This document shows, in pieces, positions 13,201 through 25,700 of a stretch of 64,000 bases of DNA. Under the pieces are notes generated by a model that saw only the letters and a list, made by a program, of their open reading frames with translations, was not told the origin of the DNA and did no database searches. Location of the stretch: positions 930,001 through 994,000 of the forward strand of contig JAWQEG010001440.1 in the NCBI GenBank assembly GCA_033782935.1. Direction: 5' to 3'. Both the position numbers and the translations under genes were made by a program. Position 1 is the stretch's first letter, and each line of letters starts with the position of its first letter. Origin of the DNA: Petrolisthes cinctipes (Eukaryota; Arthropoda; Malacostraca; Decapoda; Porcellanidae).

Positions 13201-16200
13201 TATTTTAAAAACATTCTAGCACTGAGTAGGCATGTGCAGATCGCTTAAGGGACCCAAAAATATCGAATTTTCGGAGTTTTGAGCCTGAATTTGAGATATA
13301 AACGGGTACAGAAGATGCATGCACATATCGACTTTCTGCACTTAAAATATCGATTTTGAGCATGTTTTGGGTCTGTATCTTGAAAATATTCTAGCAAGGA
13401 CTATGCACGTACAGATCGCTTCTGGGACCCAAAAACATTGTATTTTCTGGTGTTTTGAGCCTGAATTTGAAATATAAACGGGTACAGAAGATGCATGCAC
13501 ATATCGACTTTTTGCACCCAAAATATCGATTTTGAGCATGTTTTGGGCCTGTATTTTTAAAATACTCTAACACTGAGTAGACACGTACAGATCGCTTCTG
13601 GAACCCAAATAAATCGAATTTTAGGGTGTTCTGAGCCTGAATTTGAGATATGAACGGATACAGAAGATGCATGCACATATCGACTTTGGGCACCTAAAAT
13701 ATCGATTTTGAGCATGTTTTGGGCCTGTAATTTGAAATAACTATAGCACGGTGTAGACATGTACAGATCGCTTCTGGGACACAAAAATATCGATTTTTTG
13801 GGTGTTTTGAGCCTGAATTTGAGATATAAACGTGTACAGAAGATGCATGCACATATCGACTTTGGCACCCAAAATATCGATTTTTAGTATGTTTTGGGCG
13901 TATAATTTGAAAATATTCTAGCACTAAGTAGGCATGTACAGATCGCTTCTGGGACCCAAAAATATCGAATTTTCGTGGGTTTTGAGCTAGAATTTGGGAT
14001 ATAACCGGGTACAGAGGATGCATGCACATATCGACTTTTTGCACCTAAAATATCGATTTTGAGTATGTTTTGGGCCTGTATTTTGAAAATATTCTAACAC
14101 GGAGTATGCTTGTACAGATCGCTTCTGGGACACAAAAATAACGGTTTTTTGGGTGTTTTGAGCCTGAATTTGAGATATAAACGGGTACAGAAGATGCATG
14201 CACATATCGACTTTTCACACCTAAAATATCGATTTTGAGTATGTTTTGGGCCTGTATTTTGAAAATACTATAACACGGAGTATGCATATACAGATCGCTT
14301 CTGGGACACAAAAGTATCGATTTTTTGTGTGTTTTGAGCCTGAATTTGAGATATAAACGGGTTCAGAAGATGCATTCACATATCGACTTTTCACACCTAA
14401 AATTTCAATTTTTAGCATGTTTTAAGCCTGTATTTTAAAAACATTCTAGCACTGAGTAGGCATGTGCAGATCGCTTAAGGGACCCAAAAATATCGAATTT
14501 TCGGAGTTTTTGAGCCTGAATTTGAGATATAAACGGGTACAGAAGATGCATGCACATATCGACTTTCTGCACTTAAAATATCGATTTTGAGCATGTTTTG
14601 GGTCTGTTTCTTGAAAATATTCTAGCAAGGAGTATGCACGTACAGATCGCTTCTGGGACCCAAAAACATTGAATTTTCGGGTGTTTTGAGCCTGAATTTG
14701 AGAAAAAAAACGGGTACAGAAGATGCATGCACATATCGACTTTTTGCACCTAAAATATCGATTTTGAGCATGTTTTGGGCCTGTATTTTGAAAATACTCT
14801 AACACGGAGTAGGCATGTACAGATCTCTTCGGGGACCCAAAAATATCGAATTTTCGGGTGTTTTGAGCCTGAATTTGAGATGTAAACGGGTACAGAATAT
14901 GCATGCACATATCGACTTTTTGCACCTAAAATATCGATTTTGAGCATGTTTTAAGTTTGTATATTGAAAACATTCTAGCAAGAAGTAGGCATGTACAGAT
15001 CGCTTCTGGGACCCAAAAATATCGAATTTTCGAGTGTTTTGAACCTGAATTTGGGATATAGACGGGTACAGAAGATACAAACACATATTGACTTTGGGCA
15101 ACTAAAATATCGATTTTCTGCATGTTTTAGGCCTGTATTTTGAAAATACTCTAACACGGAGTATGCATGTACACATTGCTTTTGGGACCCAAAAATATCG
15201 AATATTCGGGTGTTTTGAGTCTGAATTTGAGATATGAACGGATACAGAAGATGCATGCACATATCGACTTTGGGCGCCTAAAATATCGATTTTCTGCATG
15301 TTTTAGGGCTGTATTTTGAAAATACTCTAACACGGAGTATGCATGTACACATTGCTTTTGGGACACAAAAATATCGAATATTCGGGTGTTTTGAGTCTGA
15401 ATTTGAGATATAAACGGGTACAGAAGATGCATGCACATATCGACTTTGGGCACCCAAAATATCGATTTTGAGCATGTTTTGGGCCTGTATTTTTAAAATA
15501 CTCTAACACTGAGTAGACACGTACAGATCGCTTCTGGAACCCAAATAAATCGAATTTTAGGGTGTTCTGAGCCTGAATTTGAGATATGAACGGATACAGA
15601 AGATGCATGCACATATCGACTTTGGGCACCTAAAATATCGATTTTGAGCATGTTTTGGGCCTGTATTTTGAAAATACTCTAACACGGATAAGGCATGTAC
15701 AGATAGCTTCGGGGACCCAAAAATATCGAATTTTCGGGTGTTTTGAGCCTGAATTTGAGATGTAAACGGGTGCAGAATATGCATGCACATTTCGACTTTT
15801 TGCACCTAAAATATCGATTTTGAGCATGTTTTGGGTTTGTATATTGAAAATATTCTAGCAAGAAGTAGGCATGTACAGATCGCTTCTGGGACCAAAAAAT
15901 ATCGAATTTTCGAGTGTTTTGAACCTGAATTTGGGATATAGACGGGTACAGAAGATATAAACACATATTGACTTTGGGCACCTAAAATATCGATTTTCTG
16001 CATGTTTTAGTGCTGTATTTTGAAAATACTCTAACACGGAGTATGCATGTACTCATTGCTTTTGGGACACAAAAATATCGAATATTCGGGTGTTTTGAGT
16101 CTGAATTTGAGATATAAACGGGTACAGAAGATGCATGCACATATCGACTTTGGGCACCCAAAATATCGATTTTTAGCATGTTTTGGGCCTGTATTTTTAA

Positions 16201-16409
16201 AATACTCTAACACTGAGTAGACACGTACAGATCGCTTCTGGAACCCAAATAAATCGAATTTTAGGGTGTTCTGAGCCTGAATTTGAGATATGAACGGATA
16301 CAGAAGATGCATGCACATATCGACTTTGGGCACCTAAAATATCGATTTTGAGCATGTTTTGGGCCTGTAATTTGAAAATACTATAGCACGGTGTAGACAT
16401 GTACAGATC

Positions 16410-19400
16410 GCTTCTGGGACACAAAAATATCGATTTTTTGGGTGTTTTGAGCCTGAATTTGAGATATAAACGTGTACAGAAGATGCATGCACATATCGAC
16501 TTTCTGCACTTAAAATATCGATTTTGAGCATGTTTTGGGTCTGTATCTTGAAAATATTCTAGCAAGGAGTATGCACGTACAGATCGCTTCTGGGACCCAA
16601 AAACATTGAATTTTCGGGTGTTTTGAGCCTGAATTTGAGATATAAACGGGTACAGAAGATGCATGCACATATCGACTTTTTGCACCTAAAATATCGATTT
16701 TGAGCATGTTTTGGGCCTGTATTTTGAAAATACTCTAACACGGAGTAGGCATGTACAGATCGCTTCGGGGACCCAAAAATATCGAATTTTCGGGTGTTTT
16801 GAGCCTGAATTTGAGATGTAAACGGGTACAGAATATGCATGCACATTTCGATTTTTTGCACCTAAAATATCGATTTTGAGCATGTTTTGGGTTTGTATCT
16901 TGAAAACATTCTAGCAAGAAGTAGGCATGTACAGATCGCTTCTGGGACCCAAAAACATTGAATTTTCGGGTGTTTTTAGCCTGAATTTGAGATATAAACG
17001 GGTACAGAAGATGCATGCACATATCGACTTTTTGCACCTAAAATATCGATTTTGAGCATGTTTTGGGCCTGTATTTTGAAAATACTCTAACACGGAGTAG
17101 GCATGTACAGATCGCTTCGGGGACCCAAAAATATCGAATTTTCGGGTGTTTTGAGCCTGAATTTGAGATGTAAACGGGTACAGAATATGCATGCACATAT
17201 CGACTTTTTGCACCTAAAATATCGATTTTGAGCATGTTTTGGGTTTGTATATTGAAAACATTCTAGCAAGAAGTAGGCATGTACAGATCGCTTCTGGGAC
17301 CCAAAAATATCGAATTTTCGAGTGTTTTGAACCTGAATTTGGGATATAGACGGGTACAGAAGATACAAACACATATTGACTTTGGGCAACTAAAATATCG
17401 ATTTTCTGCATGTTTTAGGCCTGTATTTTGAAAATACTCTAACACGGAGTATGCATGTACACATTGCTTTTGGGACCCAAAAATATCGAATATTCGGGTG
17501 TTTTGAGTCTGAATTTGAGATATGAACGGATACAGAAGATGCATGCACAAATCGACTTTGGGCACCTAAAATATCGATTTTCTGCATGTTTTAGGGCTGT
17601 ATTTTGAAAATACTCTAACACAGAGTATGCATGTACACATTGCTTTTGGGACACAAAAATATCGAATATTCGGGTGGTTTGAGTCTGAATTTGAGATATA
17701 AACGGGTACAGAAGATGCATGCACATATCGACTTTGGGCACCCAAAATATCGATTTTGAGCATGTTTTGGGCCTGTATTTATAAAATACTCTAACACTGA
17801 GTAGACACGTACAGATCGCTTCTGGAACCCAAATAAATCGAATTTTAGGGTGTTCTGAGCCTTAATTTGAGATATGAACGGATACAGAAGATGCATGCAC
17901 ATATCGACTTTGGGCACCTAAAATATCGATTTTGAGCATGTTTTGGGCCTGTAATTTGAAAATACTATAGCACGGTGTAGACATGTACAGATCGCTTCGG
18001 GGACCCAAAAATATCGAATTTTCGGGTGTTTTGAGCCTGAATTTGAGATGTAAACGGGTACAGAATATGCATGCACATTTCGATTTTTTGCACCTAAAAT
18101 ATCGATTTTGAGCATGTTTTGGGTTTGTATCTTGAAAACATTCTAGCAAGAAGTAGGCATGTACAGATCGCTTCTGGGACCCAAAAACATTGAATTTTCG
18201 GGTGTTTTGAGCCTGAATTTGAGATATAAACGGGTACAGATGATGCATGCACATATCGACTTTTTGCACCTAAAATATCGATTTTGAGCATGTTTTGGGC
18301 CTGTATTTTGAAAATACTCTAACACGGAGTAGGCATGTACAGATCGCTTCGGGGACCCAAAAATATCGAATTTTCGGGTGTTTTGAGCCTGAATTTGAGA
18401 TGTAAACGGGTACAGAATATGCATGCACATATCGACTTTTTGCACCTAAAATATCGATTTTGAGCATGTTTTGGGTTTGTATATTGAAAACATTCTAGCA
18501 AGAAGTAGGCATGTACAGATCGCTTCTGGGACCCAAAAATATCGAATTTTCGAGTGTTTTGAACCTGAATTTGGGATATAGACGGGTACAGAAGATACAA
18601 ACACATATTGACTTTGGGCAACTAAAATATCGATTTTCTGCATGTTTTAGGCCTGTATTTTGAAAATACTCTAACACGGAGTATGCATGTACACATTGCT
18701 TTTGGGACCCAAAAATATCGAATATTCGGGTGTTTTGAGTCTGAATTTGAGATATGAACGGATACAGAAGATGCATGCACATATCGACTTTGGGCACCTA
18801 AAATATCGATTTTCTGCATGTTTTAGGGCTGTATTTTGAAAATACTCTAACACGGAGTATGCATGTACACATTGCTTTTGGGACACAAAAATATCGAATA
18901 TTCGGGTGTTTTGAGTCTGAATTTGAGATATAAACGGGTACAGAAGATGCATGCACATATCGACTTTGGGCACCCAAAATATCGATTTTGAGCATGTTTT
19001 GGGCCTGTATTTTTAAAATACTCTAACACTGAGTAGACACGTACAGATCGCTTCTGGAACCCAAATAAATCGAATTTTAGGGTGTTCTGAGCCTGAATTT
19101 GAGATATGAACGGATACAGAAGATGCATGCACATATCGACTTTGGGCACCTAAAATATCGATTTTGAGCATGTTTTGGGCCTGTATTTTGAAAATACTCT
19201 AACACGGAGAAGGCATGTACAGATAGCTTCGGGGACCCAAAAATATCGAATTTTCGGAGTTTTGAGCCTGAATTTGAGATATAAACGGGTACAGAAGATG
19301 CATGCACATATCGACTTTCTGCACTTAAAATATCGATTATGAGCATGTTTTGGGTCTGTATCTTGAAAATATTCTAGCAAGGAGTAAGCACGTACAGATC

Positions 19401-22400
19401 GCTTCTGGGACCCAAAAACATTGAATTTTCGGTTGTTCTTAGCCTGAATTTGAGATATGAACATGTACAGAAGATGCATGCACATATCGACTTCGGGCAC
19501 CTAAAATATCGATTTTGAGCATGTTTTGGGCCTGTATTTTTAAAATACTCTAACACTGAGTAGACACGTACAGATCGCTTCTGGGACACAAAAATATCGA
19601 TTTTTTGGGTGTTTTGAGCATGAATTTGAGATATAAACGTGTACAGAAGATGCATGCACATATCGACTTTCTGCACTTAAAATATCGATTTTGAGCATGT
19701 TTTGGGTCTGTATCTTGAAAATATTCTAGCAAGGAGTATGCACGTACAGATCGCTTCTGGGACCCAAAAACATTGAATTTTCGGGTGTTTTGAGCCTGAA
19801 TTTGAGATATAAACGGGTACAGAAGATGCATGCACATATCGACTTTTTGCACCTAAAATATCGATTTTGAGCATGTTTTGGGCCTGTATTTTGAAAATAC
19901 TCTAACACGGAGTAGGCATGTACAGATCGCTTCGGGGACCCAAAAATATCGAATTTTCGGGTGTTTTGAGCCTGAATTTGAGATGTAAACGGGTACAGAA
20001 TATGCATGCACATTTCGATTTTTTGCACCTAAAATATCGATTTTGAGCATGTTTTGGGTTTGTATCTTGAAAACATTCTAGCAAGAAGTAGGCATGTACA
20101 GATCGCTTCTGGGACCCAAAAACATTGAATTTTCGGGTGTTTTTAGCCTGAATTTGAGATATAAACGGGTACAGAAGATGCATGCACATATCGACTTTTT
20201 GCACCTAAAATATCGATTTTGAGCATGTTTTGGGCCTGTATTTTGAAAATACTCTAACACGGAGTAGGCATGTACAGATCGCTTCGGGGACCCAAAAATA
20301 TCGAATTTTCGGGTGTTTTGAGCCTGAATTTGAGATGTAAACGGGTACAGAATATGCATGCACATATCGACTTTTTGCACCTAAAATATCGATTTTGAGC
20401 ATGTTTTGGGTTTGTATATTGAAAACATTCTAGCAAGAAGTAGGCATGTACAGATCGCTTCTGGGACCCAAAAATATCGAATTTTCGAGTGTTTTGAACC
20501 TGAATTTGGGATATAGACGGGTACAGAAGATACAAACACATATTGACTTTGGGCAACTAAAATATCGATTTTCTGCATGTTTTAGGCCTGTATTTTGAAA
20601 ATACTCTAACACGGAGTATGCATGTACACATTGCTTTTGGGACCCAAAAATATCGAATATTCGGGTGTTTTGAGTCTGAATTTGAGATATGAACGGATAC
20701 AGAAGATGCATGCACAAATCGACTTTGGGCACCTAAAATATCGATTTTCTGCATGTTTTAGGGCTGTATTTTGAAAATACTCTAACACAGAGTATGCATG
20801 TACACATTGCTTTTGGGACACAAAAATATCGAATATTCGGGTGGTTTGAGTCTGAATTTGAGATATAAACGGGTACAGAAGATGCATGCACATATCGACT
20901 TTGGGCACCCAAAATATCGATTTTGAGCATGTTTTGGGCCTGTATTTATAAAATACTCTAACACTGAGTAGACACGTACAGATCGCTTCTGGAACCCAAA
21001 TAAATCGAATTTTAGGGTGTTCTGAGCCTTAATTTGAGATATGAACGGATACAGAAGATGCATGCACATATCGACTTTGGGCACCTAAAATATCGATTTT
21101 GAGCATGTTTTGGGCCTGTAATTTGAAAATACTATAGCACGGTGTAGACATGTACAGATCGCTTCGGGGACCCAAAAATATCGAATTTTCGGGTGTTTTG
21201 AGCCTGAATTTGAGATGTAAACGGGTACAGAATATGCATGCACATTTCGATTTTTTGCACCTAAAATATCGATTTTGAGCATGTTTTGGGTTTGTATCTT
21301 GAAAACATTCTAGCAAGAAGTAGGCATGTACAGATCGCTTCTGGGACCCAAAAACATTGAATTTTCGGGTGTTTTGAGCCTGAATTTGAGATATAAACGG
21401 GTACAGATGATGCATGCACATATCGACTTTTTGCACCTAAAATATCGATTTTGAGCATGTTTTGGGCCTGTATTTTGAAAATACTCTAACACGGAGTAGG
21501 CATGTACAGATCGCTTCGGGGACCCAAAAATATCGAATTTTCGGGTGTTTTGAGCCTGAATTTGAGATGTAAACGGGTACAGAATATGCATGCACATATC
21601 GACTTTTTGCACCTAAAATATCGATTTTGAGCATGTTTTGGGTTTGTATATTGAAAACATTCTAGCAAGAAGTAGGCATGTACAGATCGCTTCTGGGACC
21701 CAAAAATATCGAATTTTCGAGTGTTTTGAACCTGAATTTGGGATATAGACGGGTACAGAAGATACAAACACATATTGACTTTGGGCAACTAAAATATCGA
21801 TTTTCTGCATGTTTTAGGCCTGTATTTTGAAAATACTCTAACACGGAGTATGCATGTACACATTGCTTTTGGGACCCAAAAATATCGAATATTCGGGTGT
21901 TTTGAGTCTGAATTTGAGATATGAACGGATACAGAAGATGCATGCACATATCGACTTTGGGCACCTAAAATATCGATTTTCTGCATGTTTTAGGGCTGTA
22001 TTTTGAAAATACTCTAACACGGAGTATGCATGTACACATTGCTTTTGGGACACAAAAATATCGAATATTCGGGTGTTTTGAGTCTGAATTTGAGATATAA
22101 ACGGGTACAGAAGATGCATGCACATATCGACTTTGGGCACCCAAAATATCGATTTTGAGCATGTTTTGGGCCTGTATTTTTAAAATACTCTAACACTGAG
22201 TAGACACGTACAGATCGCTTCTGGAACCCAAATAAATCGAATTTTAGGGTGTTCTGAGCCTGAATTTGAGATATGAACGGATACAGAAGATGCATGCACA
22301 TATCGACTTTGGGCACCTAAAATATCGATTTTGAGCATGTTTTGGGCCTGTATTTTGAAAATACTCTAACACGGAGAAGGCATGTACAGATAGCTTCGGG

Positions 22401-22743
22401 GACCCAAAAATATCGAATTTTCGGAGTTTTGAGCCTGAATTTGAGATATAAACGGGTACAGAAGATGCATGCACATATCGACTTTCTGCACTTAAAATAT
22501 CGATTATGAGCATGTTTTGGGTCTGTATCTTGAAAATATTCTAGCAAGGAGTAAGCACGTACAGATCGCTTCTGGGACCCAAAAACATTGAATTTTCGGT
22601 TGTTCTTAGCCTGAATTTGAGATATGAACATGTACAGAAGATGCATGCACATATCGACTTCGGGCACCTAAAATATCGATTTTGAGCATGTTTTGGGCCT
22701 GTATTTTTAAAATACTCTAACACTGAGTAGACACGTACAGATC
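16410..22743 (+). repeat. 18-monomer HOR, 3,167-bp unit, two tandem near-identical copies
   Basis: Copy 1 is about 16,410-19,576 and copy 2 about 19,577-22,743, with matching extending to about 22,827. The unit is 18 x 176 minus 1 bp. Rare private changes occur in both copies: GTTTTTAGCC (16,975 and 20,142), CACAAATCGAC (17,547 and 20,714), TATTTATAAAAT (17,777 and 20,944) and CAGATGATGC (18,238 and 21,405). I saw no difference where I compared them, so this is among the youngest events in the window. Confidence 0.9.
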
Positions 22744-25700
22744 GCTTCTGGGACACAAAAATATCGATTTTTTGGGTGTTTTGAGCATGAATTTGAGATA
22801 TAAACGTGTACAGAAGATGCATGCACATATCGACTTTGGCACCCAAAATATCGATTTTTAGTATGTTTTGGGCGTATAATTTGAAAATATTCTAGCACTA
22901 AGTAGGCATGTACAGATCGCTTCTGGGACACAAAAATATCGAATTTTCGTGTTTTTTGAGCTAGAATTTGGGATATAACCGGGTACAGAGGATGCATGCA
23001 CATATCGACTTTTTGCACCTAAAATATCGATTTTGAGTATGTTTTGGGCCTGTATTTTGAAAATACTCTAACACGGAGTATGCTTGTACAGATCGCTTCT
23101 GGGACACAAAAATATCGGTTTTTTGGGTGTTTTGAGCCTGAATTTGAGATATAAACGGGTACAGAAGATGCATGCACACATCGACTTTTCACACCTAAAA
23201 TATCGATTTTGAGTATGTTTTGGGCCTGTATTTTGAAAATACTCTAACACGGAGTATGCATGTACAGATCGCTTCTGGGACACAAAAGTATCGATTTTTT
23301 GTGTGTTTTGAGCCTGAAATTGAGATATAAACGGGTACAGAAGATGCATTCACATATCGACTTTTCACACCTAAAATTTCAATTTTTAGCATGTTTTAAG
23401 CCTGTATTTTAAAAACATTCTAGCACTGAGTAGGCATGTGCAGATCGCTTAAGGGACCCAAAAATATCGAATTTTCGGAGTTTTGAGCCTGAATTTGAGA
23501 TATAAACGGGTACAGAAGATGCATGCACATATCGACTTTCTGCACTTAAAATATCGATTTTGAGCATGTTTTGGGTCTGTATCTTGAAAATATTCTAGCA
23601 AGGAGTATGCACGTACAGATCGCTTCTGGGACCCAAAAACATTGAATTTTCGGGTGTTTTGAGCCTGAATTTGAGATATAAACGGGTACAGAAGATGCAT
23701 GCACATATCGACTTTTTTCACCTAAAATATCGATTTTGAGCATGTTTTGGGCCTGTATTTTGAAAATACTCTAACACGGAGTAGGCATGTACAGATCGCT
23801 TCGGGGACCCAAAAATATCGAATTTTCGGGTGTTTTGAGCCTGAATTTGAGATGTAAACGGGTACAGAATATGCATGCACATTTCGACTTTTTGCACCTA
23901 AAATATCGATTTTGAGCATGTTTTGTGTTTGTATCTTGAAAACATTCTAGCAAGAAGTAGGCATGTTCAGATCGCTTCTGGGACCCAAAAATATCGAAGT
24001 TTCGATTGTTTTGAACCTGAATTTGGGATATAGACGGGTACAGAAGATACATACACATATTGACTTTGGGCAACTAAAATATCGATTTTCTACATGTTTT
24101 AGGCCTGTATTTTGAAAATACTCTAACACGGAGTATGCATGTACACATTGCTTTTGGGACCCAAAAATATCGAATATTCGGGTGTTTTGAGTCTGAATTT
24201 GAGATATGAACGGATAGAGAAGATGCATGCACATATCGACTTTGGGCACCTAAAATATCGATTTTCTGCATGTTTTAGGGCTGTATTTTGAAAATACTCT
24301 AACACGGAGTATGCATGTACACATTGCTTTTGGGACACAAAAATATCGAATATTCGGGTGTTTTGAGTCTGAATTTGAGATATAAACGGGTACAGAAGAT
24401 GCATGCACATATCGACTTGGGCACCCAAAATATCGATTTTGAGCATGTTTTGGGCCTGTATTTTTAAAATACTCTAACACTGAGTAGACACGTACAGATC
24501 GCTTCTGGAACCCAAATAAACCGAATTTTAGGGTGTTCTGAGCCTGAATTTGAGATATGAACGGATACAGAAGATGCATGCACATATCGGCTTTGGGCAC
24601 CTAAAATATCGATTTTGAGCATGTTTTGGGCCTGTAATTTGAAAATACTATAGCACGGTGTAGACATGTACAGATCGCTTCTGGGACACAAAAATATCGA
24701 TTTTTTGGGTGTTTTGAGCCTGAATTTGAGATATAAACGTGTACAGAAGATGCATGCACATATCGACTTTGGCACCCAAAATATCGATTTTTAGTATGTT
24801 TTGGGCGTATAATTTGAAAATATTCTAGCACTAAGTAGGCATGTGCAGATCGCTTCTGGGACCCAAAAATATAGAATTTTCGTGGGTTTTGAGCTAGAAT
24901 TTGGGATATAACCGGGTACAGAGGATGCATGCACATATCGACTTTTTGCACCTAAAATATCGATTTTGAGTATGTTTTGGGCCTGTATTTTGAAAATACT
25001 CTAACACGTAGTATGCTTGTACAGATCGCTTCTAGGACACAAAAATATCGGTTTTTTGGGTGTTTTGAGCCTGAATTTGAGATATAAACGGGTACAGAAG
25101 ATGCATGCACATATCGACTTTTCACACCTAAAATATCGATTTTGAGTATGTTTTGGGCCTGTATTTTTAAAATACTCTAACACGGAGTATGCATGTACAG
25201 ATCGCTTCTGGGACACAAAAGTATCGATTTTTTGTGTGTTTTGAGCCTGAATTTGAGATATAAACTGGTACAGAAGATGCATTCACATATCGACTTTTCA
25301 CACCTAAAATTTCAATTTTTAGCATGTTTTAAGCCTGTATTTTAAAAACATTCTAGCACTGAGTAGGCATGTGCATATCGCTTAAGGGACCCAAAAATAT
25401 CGAATTTTCGGAGTTTTGAGCCTGAATTTGAGATATAAACGGGTACCGAAGATGCATGCACATATCGACTTTCTGCACTTAAAATATCGATTTTGAGCAT
25501 GTTTTGGGTCTGTATCTTGAAAATATTCTAGCAAGGAGTATGCACGTACAGATCGCTTCTGGGACCCAAAAACATTGAATTTTCGGGTGTTTTGAGCCTG
25601 AATTTGAGATATAAACGGGTACAGAAGATGCATGCACATATCGACTTTTTGCACCTAAAATATTGATTTTGAGCATGTTTTGGGCCTGTATTTTTAAAAT

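Larger units (their letters stand above)
5950..19256 (+). repeat. Large duplication: 5.74-kb block repeated at 7,566-bp spacing
   Basis: About 5,950-11,690 is repeated at 13,516-19,256. The offset is 7,566 bp, which is 43 monomers minus 2 bp. Even rare variants are shared, such as TTGAAATAACTATAGCAC (6,171 and 13,737) and an A-run replacing ATATAAA (7,136 and 14,702). The left break is sharp: both sequences switch at the linker just before CCCAAAATATCG. The right break falls in CGAATTTTCGG. Alignment is interrupted near 8,160-8,405 versus 15,727-15,970, where each copy has lost a different monomer. Confidence 0.88.
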
